Origin: an uncultured cyanobacterium
GTDB lineage: Bacteria; Cyanobacteriota; Cyanobacteriia; PCC-6307; Cyanobiaceae
Direction: 5' to 3'
DNA length: 12,336 nucleotides
NCBI GenBank assembly: GCA_903934745.1
Contig: CAIZOZ010000187.1
Location: 1-12,336 of the forward strand
Both the position numbers and the translations under genes were made by a program. The stretch's first letter is position 1. Every line of letters starts with the position of its first letter. The notes below the pieces were generated by a model. That model did no database searches. It was not told the origin of the DNA and saw only the letters and a program-made list of their open reading frames with translations. Below, one piece after another: positions 1 to 8,000 of this stretch.

Positions 1-311
1 ACGGCCTCATCGTGGCGATCAACGCCGCTTTTGAGCAGATCTACGGCTGGAGCGAAACGCAGCTGCGGGGCCAGCCCCTGAGTGTGATTCTGCCGGAAGC
101 CTTCCGGATGTCCCATCAGCTGGGTTTCTCCCGCTTCCAGGCCAGCGAAACCTCCACGATCCTGGCCCATCCCCTGCGCTTGAAAACCATCTGCCAGGAC
201 GGCTCGGAGATCGTGTCTGAGCACTTCATCATTGCGGAGAAACAGCACGAGCGCTGGTTGTTCGGCGCAACGCTGACTCCGTTGCCCCAAGGCACCCCGG
301 CCGAGGCGTGA
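1..311 (+). CDS. PAS-domain sensory protein, C-terminal part (5' end outside window)
   Basis: The reading frame is open from the first base (first full codon at position 3) to the TGA at 309-311, so the gene starts upstream. The visible ~102 residues form most of one PAS domain. It begins GLIVAINAAFEQIYGWSE, the usual PAS opening in which a conserved Asn precedes an aromatic-rich helix. It continues through GQPLSVILP and ends in the strand FGATLTPLP. PAS domains bind small ligands or cofactors, or mediate dimerisation; the ligand here cannot be read. No output domain follows the PAS domain, so the protein probably passes its signal to a partner. The stop overlaps the GTG start of the next gene by four bases (GTGA), which suggests translational coupling to the c-di-GMP enzyme. 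What lies N-terminal is unknown. The GTG at 12 lies inside the PAS core and is not a credible start. Confidence 0.85.
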   Translation, partial: GLIVAINAAFEQIYGWSETQLRGQPLSVILPEAFRMSHQLGFSRFQASETSTILAHPLRLKTICQDGSEIVSEHFIIAEKQHERWLFGATLTPLPQGTPAEA

Positions 312-2086
312 GCTCCATGATCCCGGAGGTGAATGAGCAGCCGATCATCCTTGAGCTGAGGTGCATTCTCGGCCGCCTGGAAACGGCCCTCAGCGCGATC
401 AGCGATGCCCTGGTGATCACCGATCACCAGGGGCTGGTGCTGTGGTGCAACCGTTCGTTCGATCGTTTCATCGATCAGCCGCGGATGCGCAGCCTCGGCC
501 ATCCGATCCTTTCCCTGTTACCCCTGGATCATCAGGGTGATCCTGTGCTGGCCGAAGCCGTGCTCGCCAGCATCTCCCAGATCGCTGGAGCCACCACGGT
601 GCTGCTGCAACGCCAGCCACTGAAAGCCTGCGAGATTGAATGGCGGCCGGTGGAAACCGAAGTGCCCGCCCCGGTGATCTTCTGTATCCGCGATATCAGC
701 ACCCGCATCTCCAATCAGGAGCTGCAGGCCACGGCCGAGCGGATCGAACAGCAACGTCAGCACAGCGATCGCCTCAATCGGGAACTGCAACAACAACAGC
801 TGCTGCTCGCCAATCTGGTGCGCGAATGCCCCGTCACCGGACTGCCGAATCGCCGTGGCCTGCGCGAGCGGCTGGATCTGGCCCTGGGACGGCTGCGGGA
901 ACGAGGTGGCCAGATCGGAGTTCTGTTCTGCGATCTCGACCATTTCAAGGACGTCAACGACATGCACGGCCATCAGGTTGGCGATGATCTGTTGATTGAA
1001 ATCAGTCGGCGCTTGCAGGAGGCCCTGCCCGCTGAAGCCACGGTGTCACGCCTGGGCGGTGATGAGTTCGTGGTGCTCACCGGTTGGATCCGCGATGGCA
1101 GCGAAGCGATCGCGATCGCCCGCATGCTGCAGCAGCACATCGCCGCTCCCTGGCTGCTGCATGGTCAACGCTTTGAACCCACGATGAGCGTCGGCATCAT
1201 GGTGACCAGCGACCCCTCGGCCGATGGCGATGAGTTATTGCGGCAGGCTGATGTTGCCATGTATCACGCCAAACGCAGCGCGACCGAATCACTGGCCCTG
1301 CACGATGCCAGCATCGAAGCCCACTTTCGCTCCAGTTGCAGGGTGCACCAGGAATTACGCCTGGCGATTCTCCATCAAAAACTCACGCTGGCCTACCAGC
1401 CAATTGTTTCCCTCAAGGGCAGCCCCCCGGATGGTAGCGCCATAATCCTGGGTCACGAAGCCTTGGTGAGACTGCAACCGGAGCAGGGGCTGCCGATCGA
1501 TTCCGAAATGTTGATTGTCGAAGCGGAGCGCACCGGCATGGTGATCGAACTCGGCAGCTGGGTGATCAGCGAGGCGCTGAGCGTGCTGCAGCACCATCCT
1601 CAGCGTCCCGATCACTGGAGTCTGGCGATCAATGTCAGTCCGTTGCAACTTGAGCAGACGGGATTCGCCGCCGATCTGCTGGAACGAATCGAGGCCATGG
1701 CCATCAATCCAGGTCGGCTGGTGCTTGAAATTACCGAAACCAAGATCCTCCAGGATTCCAGCCGCTGCATCCAGGAGTTGACAAGCTTGCGCCATAACGG
1801 GGTTCGCGTGCATCTCGATGACTTCGGCACCGGCTATTCAAGTCTCTCCAGGCTTGCTAGATTGCCGATTGATGGTATCAAGATTGACCGCTACTTCACC
1901 GCAGCACTCGGCTGTGACAGTCGCCTTGAGTGCATGATCGCTTCGATGATTCACCTCGGTCGCGACCTGGGCCTGGAGGTGGTGGCCGAAGGCATCGAAA
2001 CCGACAGCCAACGCCTCGCCCTGCAGGCGCTGGGTTGTCTCTGGGGCCAGGGCCATCTCTTCGGCCGCCCCGGGGCCTTGCCCTGA
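308..2086 (+). CDS. PAS-GGDEF-EAL bifunctional cyclic-di-GMP enzyme
   Basis: This 592-residue cytoplasmic protein has an N-terminal PAS-like domain (about 22-130), a Gln-rich coiled-coil linker (about 133-170), a GGDEF domain (about 171-330) and an EAL domain (about 345-592). The diguanylate cyclase signature GGDEF is intact (250-254), with the metal-binding Asp region CDLDHFKDVND at 208-218. No RxxD inhibitory site precedes it: the equivalent residues read PAEA. The phosphodiesterase residues all look present: E384 in HEALVRL, N442 in NVS, E474 in EITET, D504-D505 in DDFGTGYSS, K525 in KID, E561 in AEGIET and Q581 in QG. It could therefore both make and degrade c-di-GMP; which activity dominates is not readable. 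The GTG start overlaps the upstream PAS gene stop. An alternative ATG at 317 would shorten it by three residues. No membrane segment is visible. Confidence 0.93.
   Translation: MSSMIPEVNEQPIILELRCILGRLETALSAISDALVITDHQGLVLWCNRSFDRFIDQPRMRSLGHPILSLLPLDHQGDPVLAEAVLASISQIAGATTVLLQRQPLKACEIEWRPVETEVPAPVIFCIRDISTRISNQELQATAERIEQQRQHSDRLNRELQQQQLLLANLVRECPVTGLPNRRGLRERLDLALGRLRERGGQIGVLFCDLDHFKDVNDMHGHQVGDDLLIEISRRLQEALPAEATVSRLGGDEFVVLTGWIRDGSEAIAIARMLQQHIAAPWLLHGQRFEPTMSVGIMVTSDPSADGDELLRQADVAMYHAKRSATESLALHDASIEAHFRSSCRVHQELRLAILHQKLTLAYQPIVSLKGSPPDGSAIILGHEALVRLQPEQGLPIDSEMLIVEAERTGMVIELGSWVISEALSVLQHHPQRPDHWSLAINVSPLQLEQTGFAADLLERIEAMAINPGRLVLEITETKILQDSSRCIQELTSLRHNGVRVHLDDFGTGYSSLSRLARLPIDGIKIDRYFTAALGCDSRLECMIASMIHLGRDLGLEVVAEGIETDSQRLALQALGCLWGQGHLFGRPGALP
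765..1119. repeat. HIP1 palindromes (GCGATCGC), including an overlapping pair
   Basis: GCGATCGC is the highly iterated palindrome typical of many cyanobacterial genomes. It occurs here at 765-772, then twice sharing two bases at 1106-1113 and 1112-1119. Further copies are at 4955-4962, 5742-5749, 5966-5973, 9735-9742 and 11213-11220. All eight lie inside coding regions. An 8-mer would be expected well under once by chance in a window this size. The density supports a cyanobacterial source; the function of HIP1 is not settled. Confidence 0.85.
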
Positions 2087-2125
2087 TGCCCAACCCGCCG
2101 GCCATGGTGCGCGAGCGATTCAATC

Positions 2126-2162
2126 CCAGGCTCAGAGGCCCGAACTGACCAGGCCTCCCTGG
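2126..2162. terminator. Hairpin between convergent c-di-GMP genes, possible bidirectional terminator
   Basis: CCAGG (2126-2130) and GAGGCC (2135-2140) pair with GGCCTC (2152-2157) and CCTGG (2158-2162). This gives an 11-bp stem interrupted by a 4-base bulge (CTCA), with an 11-base loop. It sits where the two tail-to-tail genes end and overlaps the last codons of the minus-strand gene. Neither side has a T-run, so it is not a classic intrinsic terminator. It may act as an RNA-stabilising or pausing hairpin. The rest of the 45-base gap (2087-2131) shows nothing else. Confidence 0.4.
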
Positions 2163-3859
2163 TGGTTCAGCAGCTCTGCGGCGGTGCTGGCATCGCAGGG
2201 TCGTCCGAACAGATAGCCCTGCACGTAATCGCAACCCAGGTCCGTGAGCATCTCCAGTTGCCGCTTGGTTTCCACCCCTTCGGCCACCAGGTCGATGTCC
2301 AGGGCTCGGGCGACCCCGATCACGGCCTTGACAATCACCTCATCCTCCCGATCCACCCCCAGCCCATCAATGAAGGAGCGATCGATCTTGAGAATGCCGA
2401 CCGGGAAGCGCTTGAGATAGAGCAACGACGAGTAGCCCGTGCCGAAGTCGTCAATCGCCAGCCGGACGCCGAGTTGTTTGAGCCGGTCCACCACCAGGGT
2501 GGTCGACTCGATGTCTTCCACCAGCATGGTTTCGGTGATTTCAATGTAGAGGTTCTCAGGTTCAAGACCGGAGCACTGCAAGGCCCGTGCCACACAATCG
2601 GGTAGAGCTGGATCGACAAAGGTGCGTGCTGAGACGTTCACAGACAACCGCAGCGGTTGCTCCGGATGGTGTGTCCGCCAGCTGCCCACGATGGTGCACG
2701 CTTCCTTGATGATCAGCGTGTCGATCTCGACGATCAGGCCGGTGTCCTCCGCCACGCTGATGAACTCCCTTGGTTCCAGCAGCCCGCGCCGTGGATGCTG
2801 CCAGCGGGCCAGGGCCTCGAAACCCACGAGTCGGCCGTCTGGCAGGGTGACGATCGGCTGCAGGTAAGGAAGAATCTCACCTTGGCGCACGCCGCGGCGT
2901 AGATCGGCCTCCACGGCCGCCCGGTGCTGGGCTTCCAGCCGCATCGTGCGGTCGTAACAGGCGTAGCAACCGCGGCCCTGATCTTTGGCGCGATACATCG
3001 CCAGGTCGGCGTTTTCGATCAGGGTTTCGGCGCTGTCACCAGCCATCGCAATGGCGATGCCGATCGAGGGCGAATGGCTCACCAGCTTGCCGGCCAGCAG
3101 CAGGGGCCGACTGACCCGCTCGATGATGCGGGCTGCTAACGATTCCGCGTCCTGGCGTGTGGCGGTGCGGGTGACGACGACGAATTCATCGCCGGAAAGC
3201 CGCCCCACCAGGTCGTCACTGCGCACGACGCTGCGCAACACATTCGCCACGGCAATCAGGAACTGGTCACCGGAGGCATGGCCGTGCACATCGTTGATCT
3301 GCTTGAACCGATCGATGTCGACAAACAGCACCGTCGCCAGCCGATCGTCGGCGACGGCAGCGGAGAGCAGGGTTTCCAGCCGCTCCAGCACCAGGCTGCG
3401 GCTGGGCAGACCGGTCATGGTGTCGTGGGTGGCCTGCCGCAGGGCGGCGTCCTTGGCCTCCCGCTCCGCTGTCAGCGCTTGCAGCACCTGGGCACTGAGC
3501 TGGATGCTGCGTCCCATCGCCCGCAGCAGGGATCGTTCCTCCAGGTTGAATCCCTCGTTGAGGCGGCCCACCACCAGCAGCGCCCCTTCGCCCATCGGTG
3601 CCCAGTAAGTCTGCAGTTGGCCAGAGGACAGTTGGATGCTGGCGGGATGGTCCTGGGCGTGGGCGATCAACAACGGCTGCTCGGCGGCGCTGAGCCCGAT
3701 GCAGAGGCTGATCGTGCCCTGGCGGAGGATCGCCACCACTTCCGCATCCACCGCCTCGGCGACGCGATTGATCACGTTGCGCAAAGCGTTGGGATCTTCC
3801 ACCGAGAAGGCGGCGAGCACTTCCGAGAGCAGGTGCAGCGACCAGGGAACTTCGTTCAT
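2132..3859 (-). CDS. GAF-GGDEF-EAL bifunctional cyclic-di-GMP enzyme
   Basis: This 575-residue protein has an N-terminal GAF-like sensor (about 5-128, reading LLSEVLAAFSVEDPNALRNV onward), a short helical linker ending HDTMTGLPSR, a GGDEF domain (about 140-302) and an EAL domain (about 315-565). The cyclase signature is SGDEF (222-226), a common variant usually compatible with activity. It is preceded by an intact RxxD product-inhibition site, RSDD (213-216). The EAL catalytic set looks complete: E348 in FEALARW, NVS at 408-410, EITET at 440-444, DDFGTGYSS at 470-478, KID at 491-493, AEGVET at 526-531 and QG at 547-548. The ATG overlaps the FIST gene stop by four bases (ATGA), so the two are probably translated together and the FIST protein is the likely sensory partner. 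No membrane segment is visible. The net direction of activity is unknown. Confidence 0.94.
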   Translation of the reverse strand: MNEVPWSLHLLSEVLAAFSVEDPNALRNVINRVAEAVDAEVVAILRQGTISLCIGLSAAEQPLLIAHAQDHPASIQLSSGQLQTYWAPMGEGALLVVGRLNEGFNLEERSLLRAMGRSIQLSAQVLQALTAEREAKDAALRQATHDTMTGLPSRSLVLERLETLLSAAVADDRLATVLFVDIDRFKQINDVHGHASGDQFLIAVANVLRSVVRSDDLVGRLSGDEFVVVTRTATRQDAESLAARIIERVSRPLLLAGKLVSHSPSIGIAIAMAGDSAETLIENADLAMYRAKDQGRGCYACYDRTMRLEAQHRAAVEADLRRGVRQGEILPYLQPIVTLPDGRLVGFEALARWQHPRRGLLEPREFISVAEDTGLIVEIDTLIIKEACTIVGSWRTHHPEQPLRLSVNVSARTFVDPALPDCVARALQCSGLEPENLYIEITETMLVEDIESTTLVVDRLKQLGVRLAIDDFGTGYSSLLYLKRFPVGILKIDRSFIDGLGVDREDEVIVKAVIGVARALDIDLVAEGVETKRQLEMLTDLGCDYVQGYLFGRPCDASTAAELLNHQGGLVSSGL

Positions 3860-5055
3860 GCCAAGGCGAGGGCCACCAAGGTCTGGTTGTGAAAGCCACC
3901 TGCACCCTTGGTGCGGGCAATTTCGCCATAGGTGTAAAAGCCACCCACCGGTAGATCACCGCGTACCGAATTGATCCGCTGGATCTCCTCATGAATGCGT
4001 GCGTCCTGCAGAACGGATCGCCGCGCTACGCAATCGAACAGCAACATTCCCCGCAGGGGGGCGCCAGCCAGACCTTCACAGGCCATCTGGCAGGCCGTGT
4101 GGGTGGCCTCCAGCACCGAGTGGGAATCGCCCTGCATCAGAAACGCCAGTCCACCCTGGGGCACCTCGGCGATCGTCAGCAGTCGCCGGGTCTTGAAGTC
4201 GCCGCCGGAGACATAGCGGATCTCGATGCGATCCCGACGTCGGATCCCGAGGGGGCGGGTGGTGGCCCAGTTGGCAAATAGATCCGGATCGCGGCGCACG
4301 TCCTCCGGTGCATCGAAGGCGTCGAGGTAGACATCCAGCGCCGGCTGGTCTTCCAGGGTGGACACCGCGTTGCCGGTGCTGCTGGTCACCAGCATCGGCT
4401 CCCCCAGCGGCTCCCAGCAATGGGAGACGCCGATGCCCAGGGGGGCATCGGAGCTGATCGCCGCCGCCACCACCGCGTTGTGCAGCACCTGGCGACCGAA
4501 GATCTGCTGGGTGGCCTGCATGGCCATGTCGTCGCCAGCGCAGCCCCCCACCAGCGGCACGTCCACACCGGCCACGTCGTAGGCCCCCCGCACCACTTCC
4601 ATCTGATCGCCACAGAGGCCGTCGGCGAGCACCACCAGCACGGTGTGGGCGCGGCGCTGCAGGCCATCCAGGCAATGGGCGGCATCGCTGGCCGCCTGGC
4701 GCAGACCTGCGGCACTGCCCTGGCCCAGGCCGGTGGCAACTGAGAAGCCAGGCCCGCCGAGGGCCCAGATCGCCAGCCCCCCGCCACTGGAGCGATCCGG
4801 GGCGAGTTCTCCGGCAGTGGAGCAGCCGATCAAGCCGGATTCGCCGATTTGATCGGCCACCAGAGCCGCCGCCAGGGCGAGATCGTGGATGGGGGAGCAG
4901 AACAACAGCACCAGCTTGGGCTCGCCGGCGGCGCAGATCGGAGCCAGCGCTTCCGCGATCGCTTCAGTGGTGTCGGGCGCGATCGAACTGCCCACCTGGA
5001 TCCAGCGCTCAGCTTTGGGATCAGCTCTGGGATCGGCGATGGGATCGACTGGCAT
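3856..5055 (-). CDS. FIST-domain sensory protein (FIST_N + FIST_C), possibly NosP-like
   Basis: This 399-residue soluble protein carries both FIST halves: FIST_N at about 17-210 and FIST_C at about 211-390. Family-like stretches are GCSTAGEL (77-84), VGGCAGDDM (169-177), GIGVSHCWEPLG (207-218), LLFDCVARR (338-346), GGFYTYGEIAR (371-381) and a C-terminal HNQTLVALAL. FIST proteins are intracellular signal-binding modules, often beside c-di-GMP enzymes, chemoreceptors or kinases. One subset, NosP, binds heme and nitric oxide and regulates a co-transcribed partner. The ATGA overlap with a GAF-GGDEF-EAL gene fits that layout. H212 is a candidate ligand residue by position only. The start is the ATG at 5055. 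It lacks a clear ribosome site and gives a 15-residue extension containing three DPxA repeats before the conserved fold begins. Heme or NO binding is inference; a different small ligand is equally possible. Confidence 0.88.
   Translation of the reverse strand: MPVDPIADPRADPKAERWIQVGSSIAPDTTEAIAEALAPICAAGEPKLVLLFCSPIHDLALAAALVADQIGESGLIGCSTAGELAPDRSSGGGLAIWALGGPGFSVATGLGQGSAAGLRQAASDAAHCLDGLQRRAHTVLVVLADGLCGDQMEVVRGAYDVAGVDVPLVGGCAGDDMAMQATQQIFGRQVLHNAVVAAAISSDAPLGIGVSHCWEPLGEPMLVTSSTGNAVSTLEDQPALDVYLDAFDAPEDVRRDPDLFANWATTRPLGIRRRDRIEIRYVSGGDFKTRRLLTIAEVPQGGLAFLMQGDSHSVLEATHTACQMACEGLAGAPLRGMLLFDCVARRSVLQDARIHEEIQRINSVRGDLPVGGFYTYGEIARTKGAGGFHNQTLVALALA
5011..5046 (-). repeat. Three tandem 12-bp repeats encoding DPxA
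   Basis: Units 5011-5022 and 5023-5034 differ at one base, and a third unit (5035-5046) at three. On the minus strand they encode residues 4-15 of the FIST protein, D-P-I-A, D-P-R-A and D-P-K-A, just before the conserved domain. The pattern fits in-frame slippage expansion and may vary in number between strains. Confidence 0.75.
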
Positions 5056-5104
5056 CGGCGATCGGGTGACTGGAACGGGAGGTCGTTCTCGCAGGCTCCT
5101 GACG

Positions 5105-5125
5105 CCATCGTAAGCAGCGCGATGG
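5105..5125 (-). other. Hairpin just after the 956-residue hydrolase gene
   Basis: CCATCG (5105-5110) and CGATGG (5120-5125) form a 6-bp stem with a 9-base loop, directly after the hydrolase stop codon (5126-5128) in the 70-base gap before the FIST gene. No T-run follows on the minus strand. It could mark partial termination or mRNA processing between the envelope genes and the signalling pair. No promoter is recognisable in the gap. Confidence 0.3.
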
Positions 5126-7996
5126 TCACCAACCCAGGGTCAGCGGCGCCACGGGCTCGATTTCCGGATGGTCACCACCCAACTGGTTGGCGCGCAGCAC
5201 CAGCGCCGAGGCCCCATGCCGCAGCAACACCTTGATCACGGTGTCGCTGGCCATCCTCGGCAGCAGGGCGCGCCAACTGCCCAGGCCCCGCAGCAGGTTG
5301 TCCAGCGGTCGATCCTCCAGGCTGGTGCCCAGCACCTCGCCAGGGCGCTGCCAGTCGGGCCGCAGGCCGGCAAAGGGCAGCAGGGCGCGCCGCAATTCCC
5401 GCTCCAGGCGCAGCAGCTGCCGCAGCCGCTGCGCCTGGGCCGGATCCTGCTGCTGCCAGTCCCGCAGGGCGCGTTGATCCAGCTGGCGCAGTTCCCGCTG
5501 CAGTCCCTGGATGGCGGCGAACAGGGCCTGGTTGGAATCCTGGGAGCAGTTGTTGGCCGGTCCGACAAAGGTGGCGCCGGTGCCGTCACCGAGGCGATAG
5601 CGGGCCGTCATTGCCGCCAGCTGGCGCTCGAAATCCCGCAGTAGCGATCGTTCATGGCCCTGCACGTCGTAGCTGGCCGTCAGCGGTGGGAAGCGCACGA
5701 GGATGTCGGCTATCGGGCGCGTGCCCAGCCAGCCCCACTGGCGATCGCCCAGGTAGCGCCAGCGATCCTGGGCCCCGGCAATGATGCCGTCGGGGTTGTG
5801 GGCGTAGACCTGCCGGTAGGTGAGCGCCAAGCCCAGCTCTCCTGAGAGCGGCTCGGTTTCGAGGGTGGCGACGCCGTAGGCGAAATGGCCCGTGCAGAGG
5901 CCGCTGGCCAGGGCCGCTTCGCGCTGCTGGCCGCCGATGCCGCCGAAGACATGCAGCACCAGCAAGCGATCGCCGGGCTGCCATTCCGCCAGGGCCTCCG
6001 GCTCGGTCAGCGGCCGGCCCGTCACCAGCACCGCGCTGGCGCTACCCGCCTGGGGCTGGTGCCAGGCCTGACGTTTGACGTAGTCCCAGGCGCGGCGCTG
6101 GCCGCAGATCACCCGCTCGGGGGCAAAGCGCTGCAGGCTGCGCGGCAGCATCGCCTGCACCACGAAGCCACCCGTGCCATCGGGCACGCCACTGACGTAC
6201 CAGCCACTGCTGTTGGTTGGCGCCGTCGCCAGGCCGCGGCTGGTGGCCGGGGCGATGCCCTCGCTGTTCAGCACCGGCACCGGCAGCCGCAGCCGCAGGC
6301 GTGGCCCCTCAAACCGGCCCGTGCTCGCCGCGAACGTCACCCCCGTCCAGGGGCAGGCCGCAGATTCCGGTGCGGCTGGGGCTTCGAAACGCACCAGGGC
6401 CACCGCCGTGCCGGTGGTCTGCAGGGGTTCATCGTGAATCTGCAGCCGCGGGCCCTCACTGGTGCCGGCGGCGGCGCGACCTGGGGCTTCCGGCAGCACC
6501 CGCACCGGGGCGGGCAGTCGCACCAGCTGGTCGTCCTGGGGACGGGCGCCGGCGAGCGATTCCAGCGGCGTCACCTGGCGCCAGTGGTTGAGTCGCAGCG
6601 GATGCACGCCGCCATCGGCGACGCTCTGCAGGGCCTCATCGCTGAAATGCACGTCCATGGCCAGGGAGGCCAGCAGCGGATCGTGCCAATCGAGCCGCAG
6701 CCGCTGCCCCTGCAGCTGGCTCCAGCCCGCCGGCGTGTGGATCACCTCAAACCACACGCCCCCCCAGCGCTCGCTGGCCAGCGGCAGGATCAGCCGGCCG
6801 ATCCAGGCGTCCAGGGGACGCAGGGCGGGGGATGGCAACGGGCCGCCATCCCGGTTCGGGTCGAGCCGATGCCAGCTGTTGGCCTGGTAGCGCAGGTAGT
6901 TGTTCGGTTCCCGCGGGCCCCGCAGCTCCGCCGGTTTCAGCTCGGTGAGGATGGCACTCACCAGGTCGATGGTCTGCCGCAGATGGCTGCGACCATCGCT
7001 CAGCAAGGCCTTCGCGTCGAGAATGCCGCCGGGCAGTTCATGGCCCACCGGGCCAAGCGAGATCAGGCTCACCTTGCCGCGCCGCCGCGCCCGGTTCCAG
7101 TAGGAGAACGGCTGCAGGCGCCAGCGGCCGGGGAAGGCCAGCGGGCCGAGGCGTTCCACCCGGTCGCGCTCGCCCACCAGGTGGAAGAGATGCTCGGCCG
7201 CCAGGATCTGATTGCTGCCGGCGAAGACGCCACCGAGCGAGATCACCTCCACCGGCGCCTGCAGCACCCGGCGCAGGTGGGGCAGGGCCCCGAGCGAGAT
7301 CTGACCGCCGCCGCTGAAGCCCAGCAGGGTCACCGGTGTGCCGCTGCCGGGCCCATAGCCATTGGCCAGCAGGCTGTCGGTGATCACCTGGGCCATGCCC
7401 TGGTTGAAGATCGGGCCGTAGCGCTGGTCCGCCGACACCGCCACCACCAGGATGTTGCGCAGATTGATCACCGCCCCGAGCAGGGCCTGGGGATGGCGGA
7501 TGCGCAACCGATCCACCCAGCGCCAGAACTGCCCCAGCCAGCGGCCCTCGGTCAGCGGCTGATTGACCACCGAGTAGGGCATGATCCCGCGCACGATCGC
7601 GATGTCAGCGGGCAGGCGCTCGTCCAGTTGGCGCAGGAAGTCTTCCCCCTCCGGCAGGGCCTGCATCGAGGCCTGGCCGATGCCATCGAGGTAGACCACC
7701 CAGCGGCGCACCGGCTGTTCCGTACCGACCGGCGACGCCAGCGCTCCGACACTGCTGGGGGGACGCAGTTCGTCGCCGAACCAACCGGCCCACCAGCCCA
7801 GGGCTTCGAGGGGAGCGAAGAAGGCGCTCACCAGCAACAGCAGCAGACCCACGGAGATCAGATCGATCGCCAGGCCGAAGCTCTGATGCAGGGCGGTGTA
7901 GGCCAGCTGCAGCAGCAGCCCGGCCTCCGGCAGCAACGCCAAGGCCACCAGCCCCAGGAGAAGGAGCAGCAGCAGCAGGCGACGACGACGTGGCAT
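5126..7996 (-). CDS. Membrane-anchored alpha/beta-hydrolase-like protein with putative permuted papain-like C-terminal module
   Basis: This 956-residue protein is not one I can name. Its N-terminus is RRRR followed by a Leu-rich membrane segment (7-22), with a second at about 44-60. The next part resembles an alpha/beta hydrolase: strand VVYLDG (100-105), nucleophile elbow GFSGGG with S228, a candidate acid D278 in GERDRV, and a candidate His H319 in GPVGHE. Residues about 355-640 resemble nothing I recognise. The C-terminal part shows QPGDRLLVLHVFG (673-685), then TGHFAYGVATLE (702-713, H704), then NNCSQDSNQALF (815-826, C817). GD, then His, then Cys is the order seen in circularly permuted papain-like enzymes (YiiX, LRAT). 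A helical, Arg/Gln-rich tail (827-870) follows. It starts 4 bases after the Yip1-like gene, so the two are likely coupled. Lipase, esterase or amidase activity in the envelope is inference; the substrate is unknown. Confidence 0.75.
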   Translation of the reverse strand: MPRRRRLLLLLLLLGLVALALLPEAGLLLQLAYTALHQSFGLAIDLISVGLLLLLVSAFFAPLEALGWWAGWFGDELRPPSSVGALASPVGTEQPVRRWVVYLDGIGQASMQALPEGEDFLRQLDERLPADIAIVRGIMPYSVVNQPLTEGRWLGQFWRWVDRLRIRHPQALLGAVINLRNILVVAVSADQRYGPIFNQGMAQVITDSLLANGYGPGSGTPVTLLGFSGGGQISLGALPHLRRVLQAPVEVISLGGVFAGSNQILAAEHLFHLVGERDRVERLGPLAFPGRWRLQPFSYWNRARRRGKVSLISLGPVGHELPGGILDAKALLSDGRSHLRQTIDLVSAILTELKPAELRGPREPNNYLRYQANSWHRLDPNRDGGPLPSPALRPLDAWIGRLILPLASERWGGVWFEVIHTPAGWSQLQGQRLRLDWHDPLLASLAMDVHFSDEALQSVADGGVHPLRLNHWRQVTPLESLAGARPQDDQLVRLPAPVRVLPEAPGRAAAGTSEGPRLQIHDEPLQTTGTAVALVRFEAPAAPESAACPWTGVTFAASTGRFEGPRLRLRLPVPVLNSEGIAPATSRGLATAPTNSSGWYVSGVPDGTGGFVVQAMLPRSLQRFAPERVICGQRRAWDYVKRQAWHQPQAGSASAVLVTGRPLTEPEALAEWQPGDRLLVLHVFGGIGGQQREAALASGLCTGHFAYGVATLETEPLSGELGLALTYRQVYAHNPDGIIAGAQDRWRYLGDRQWGWLGTRPIADILVRFPPLTASYDVQGHERSLLRDFERQLAAMTARYRLGDGTGATFVGPANNCSQDSNQALFAAIQGLQRELRQLDQRALRDWQQQDPAQAQRLRQLLRLERELRRALLPFAGLRPDWQRPGEVLGTSLEDRPLDNLLRGLGSWRALLPRMASDTVIKVLLRHGASALVLRANQLGGDHPEIEPVAPLTLGW

Positions 7997-8000
7997 GAGC

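Noticed and set aside
7960..7996. CTG/CGT trinucleotide runs as a phase-variable repeat
   Set aside because: The runs encode a normal Arg/Leu-rich membrane anchor and are short and interrupted. Length changes in threes would not switch the frame.
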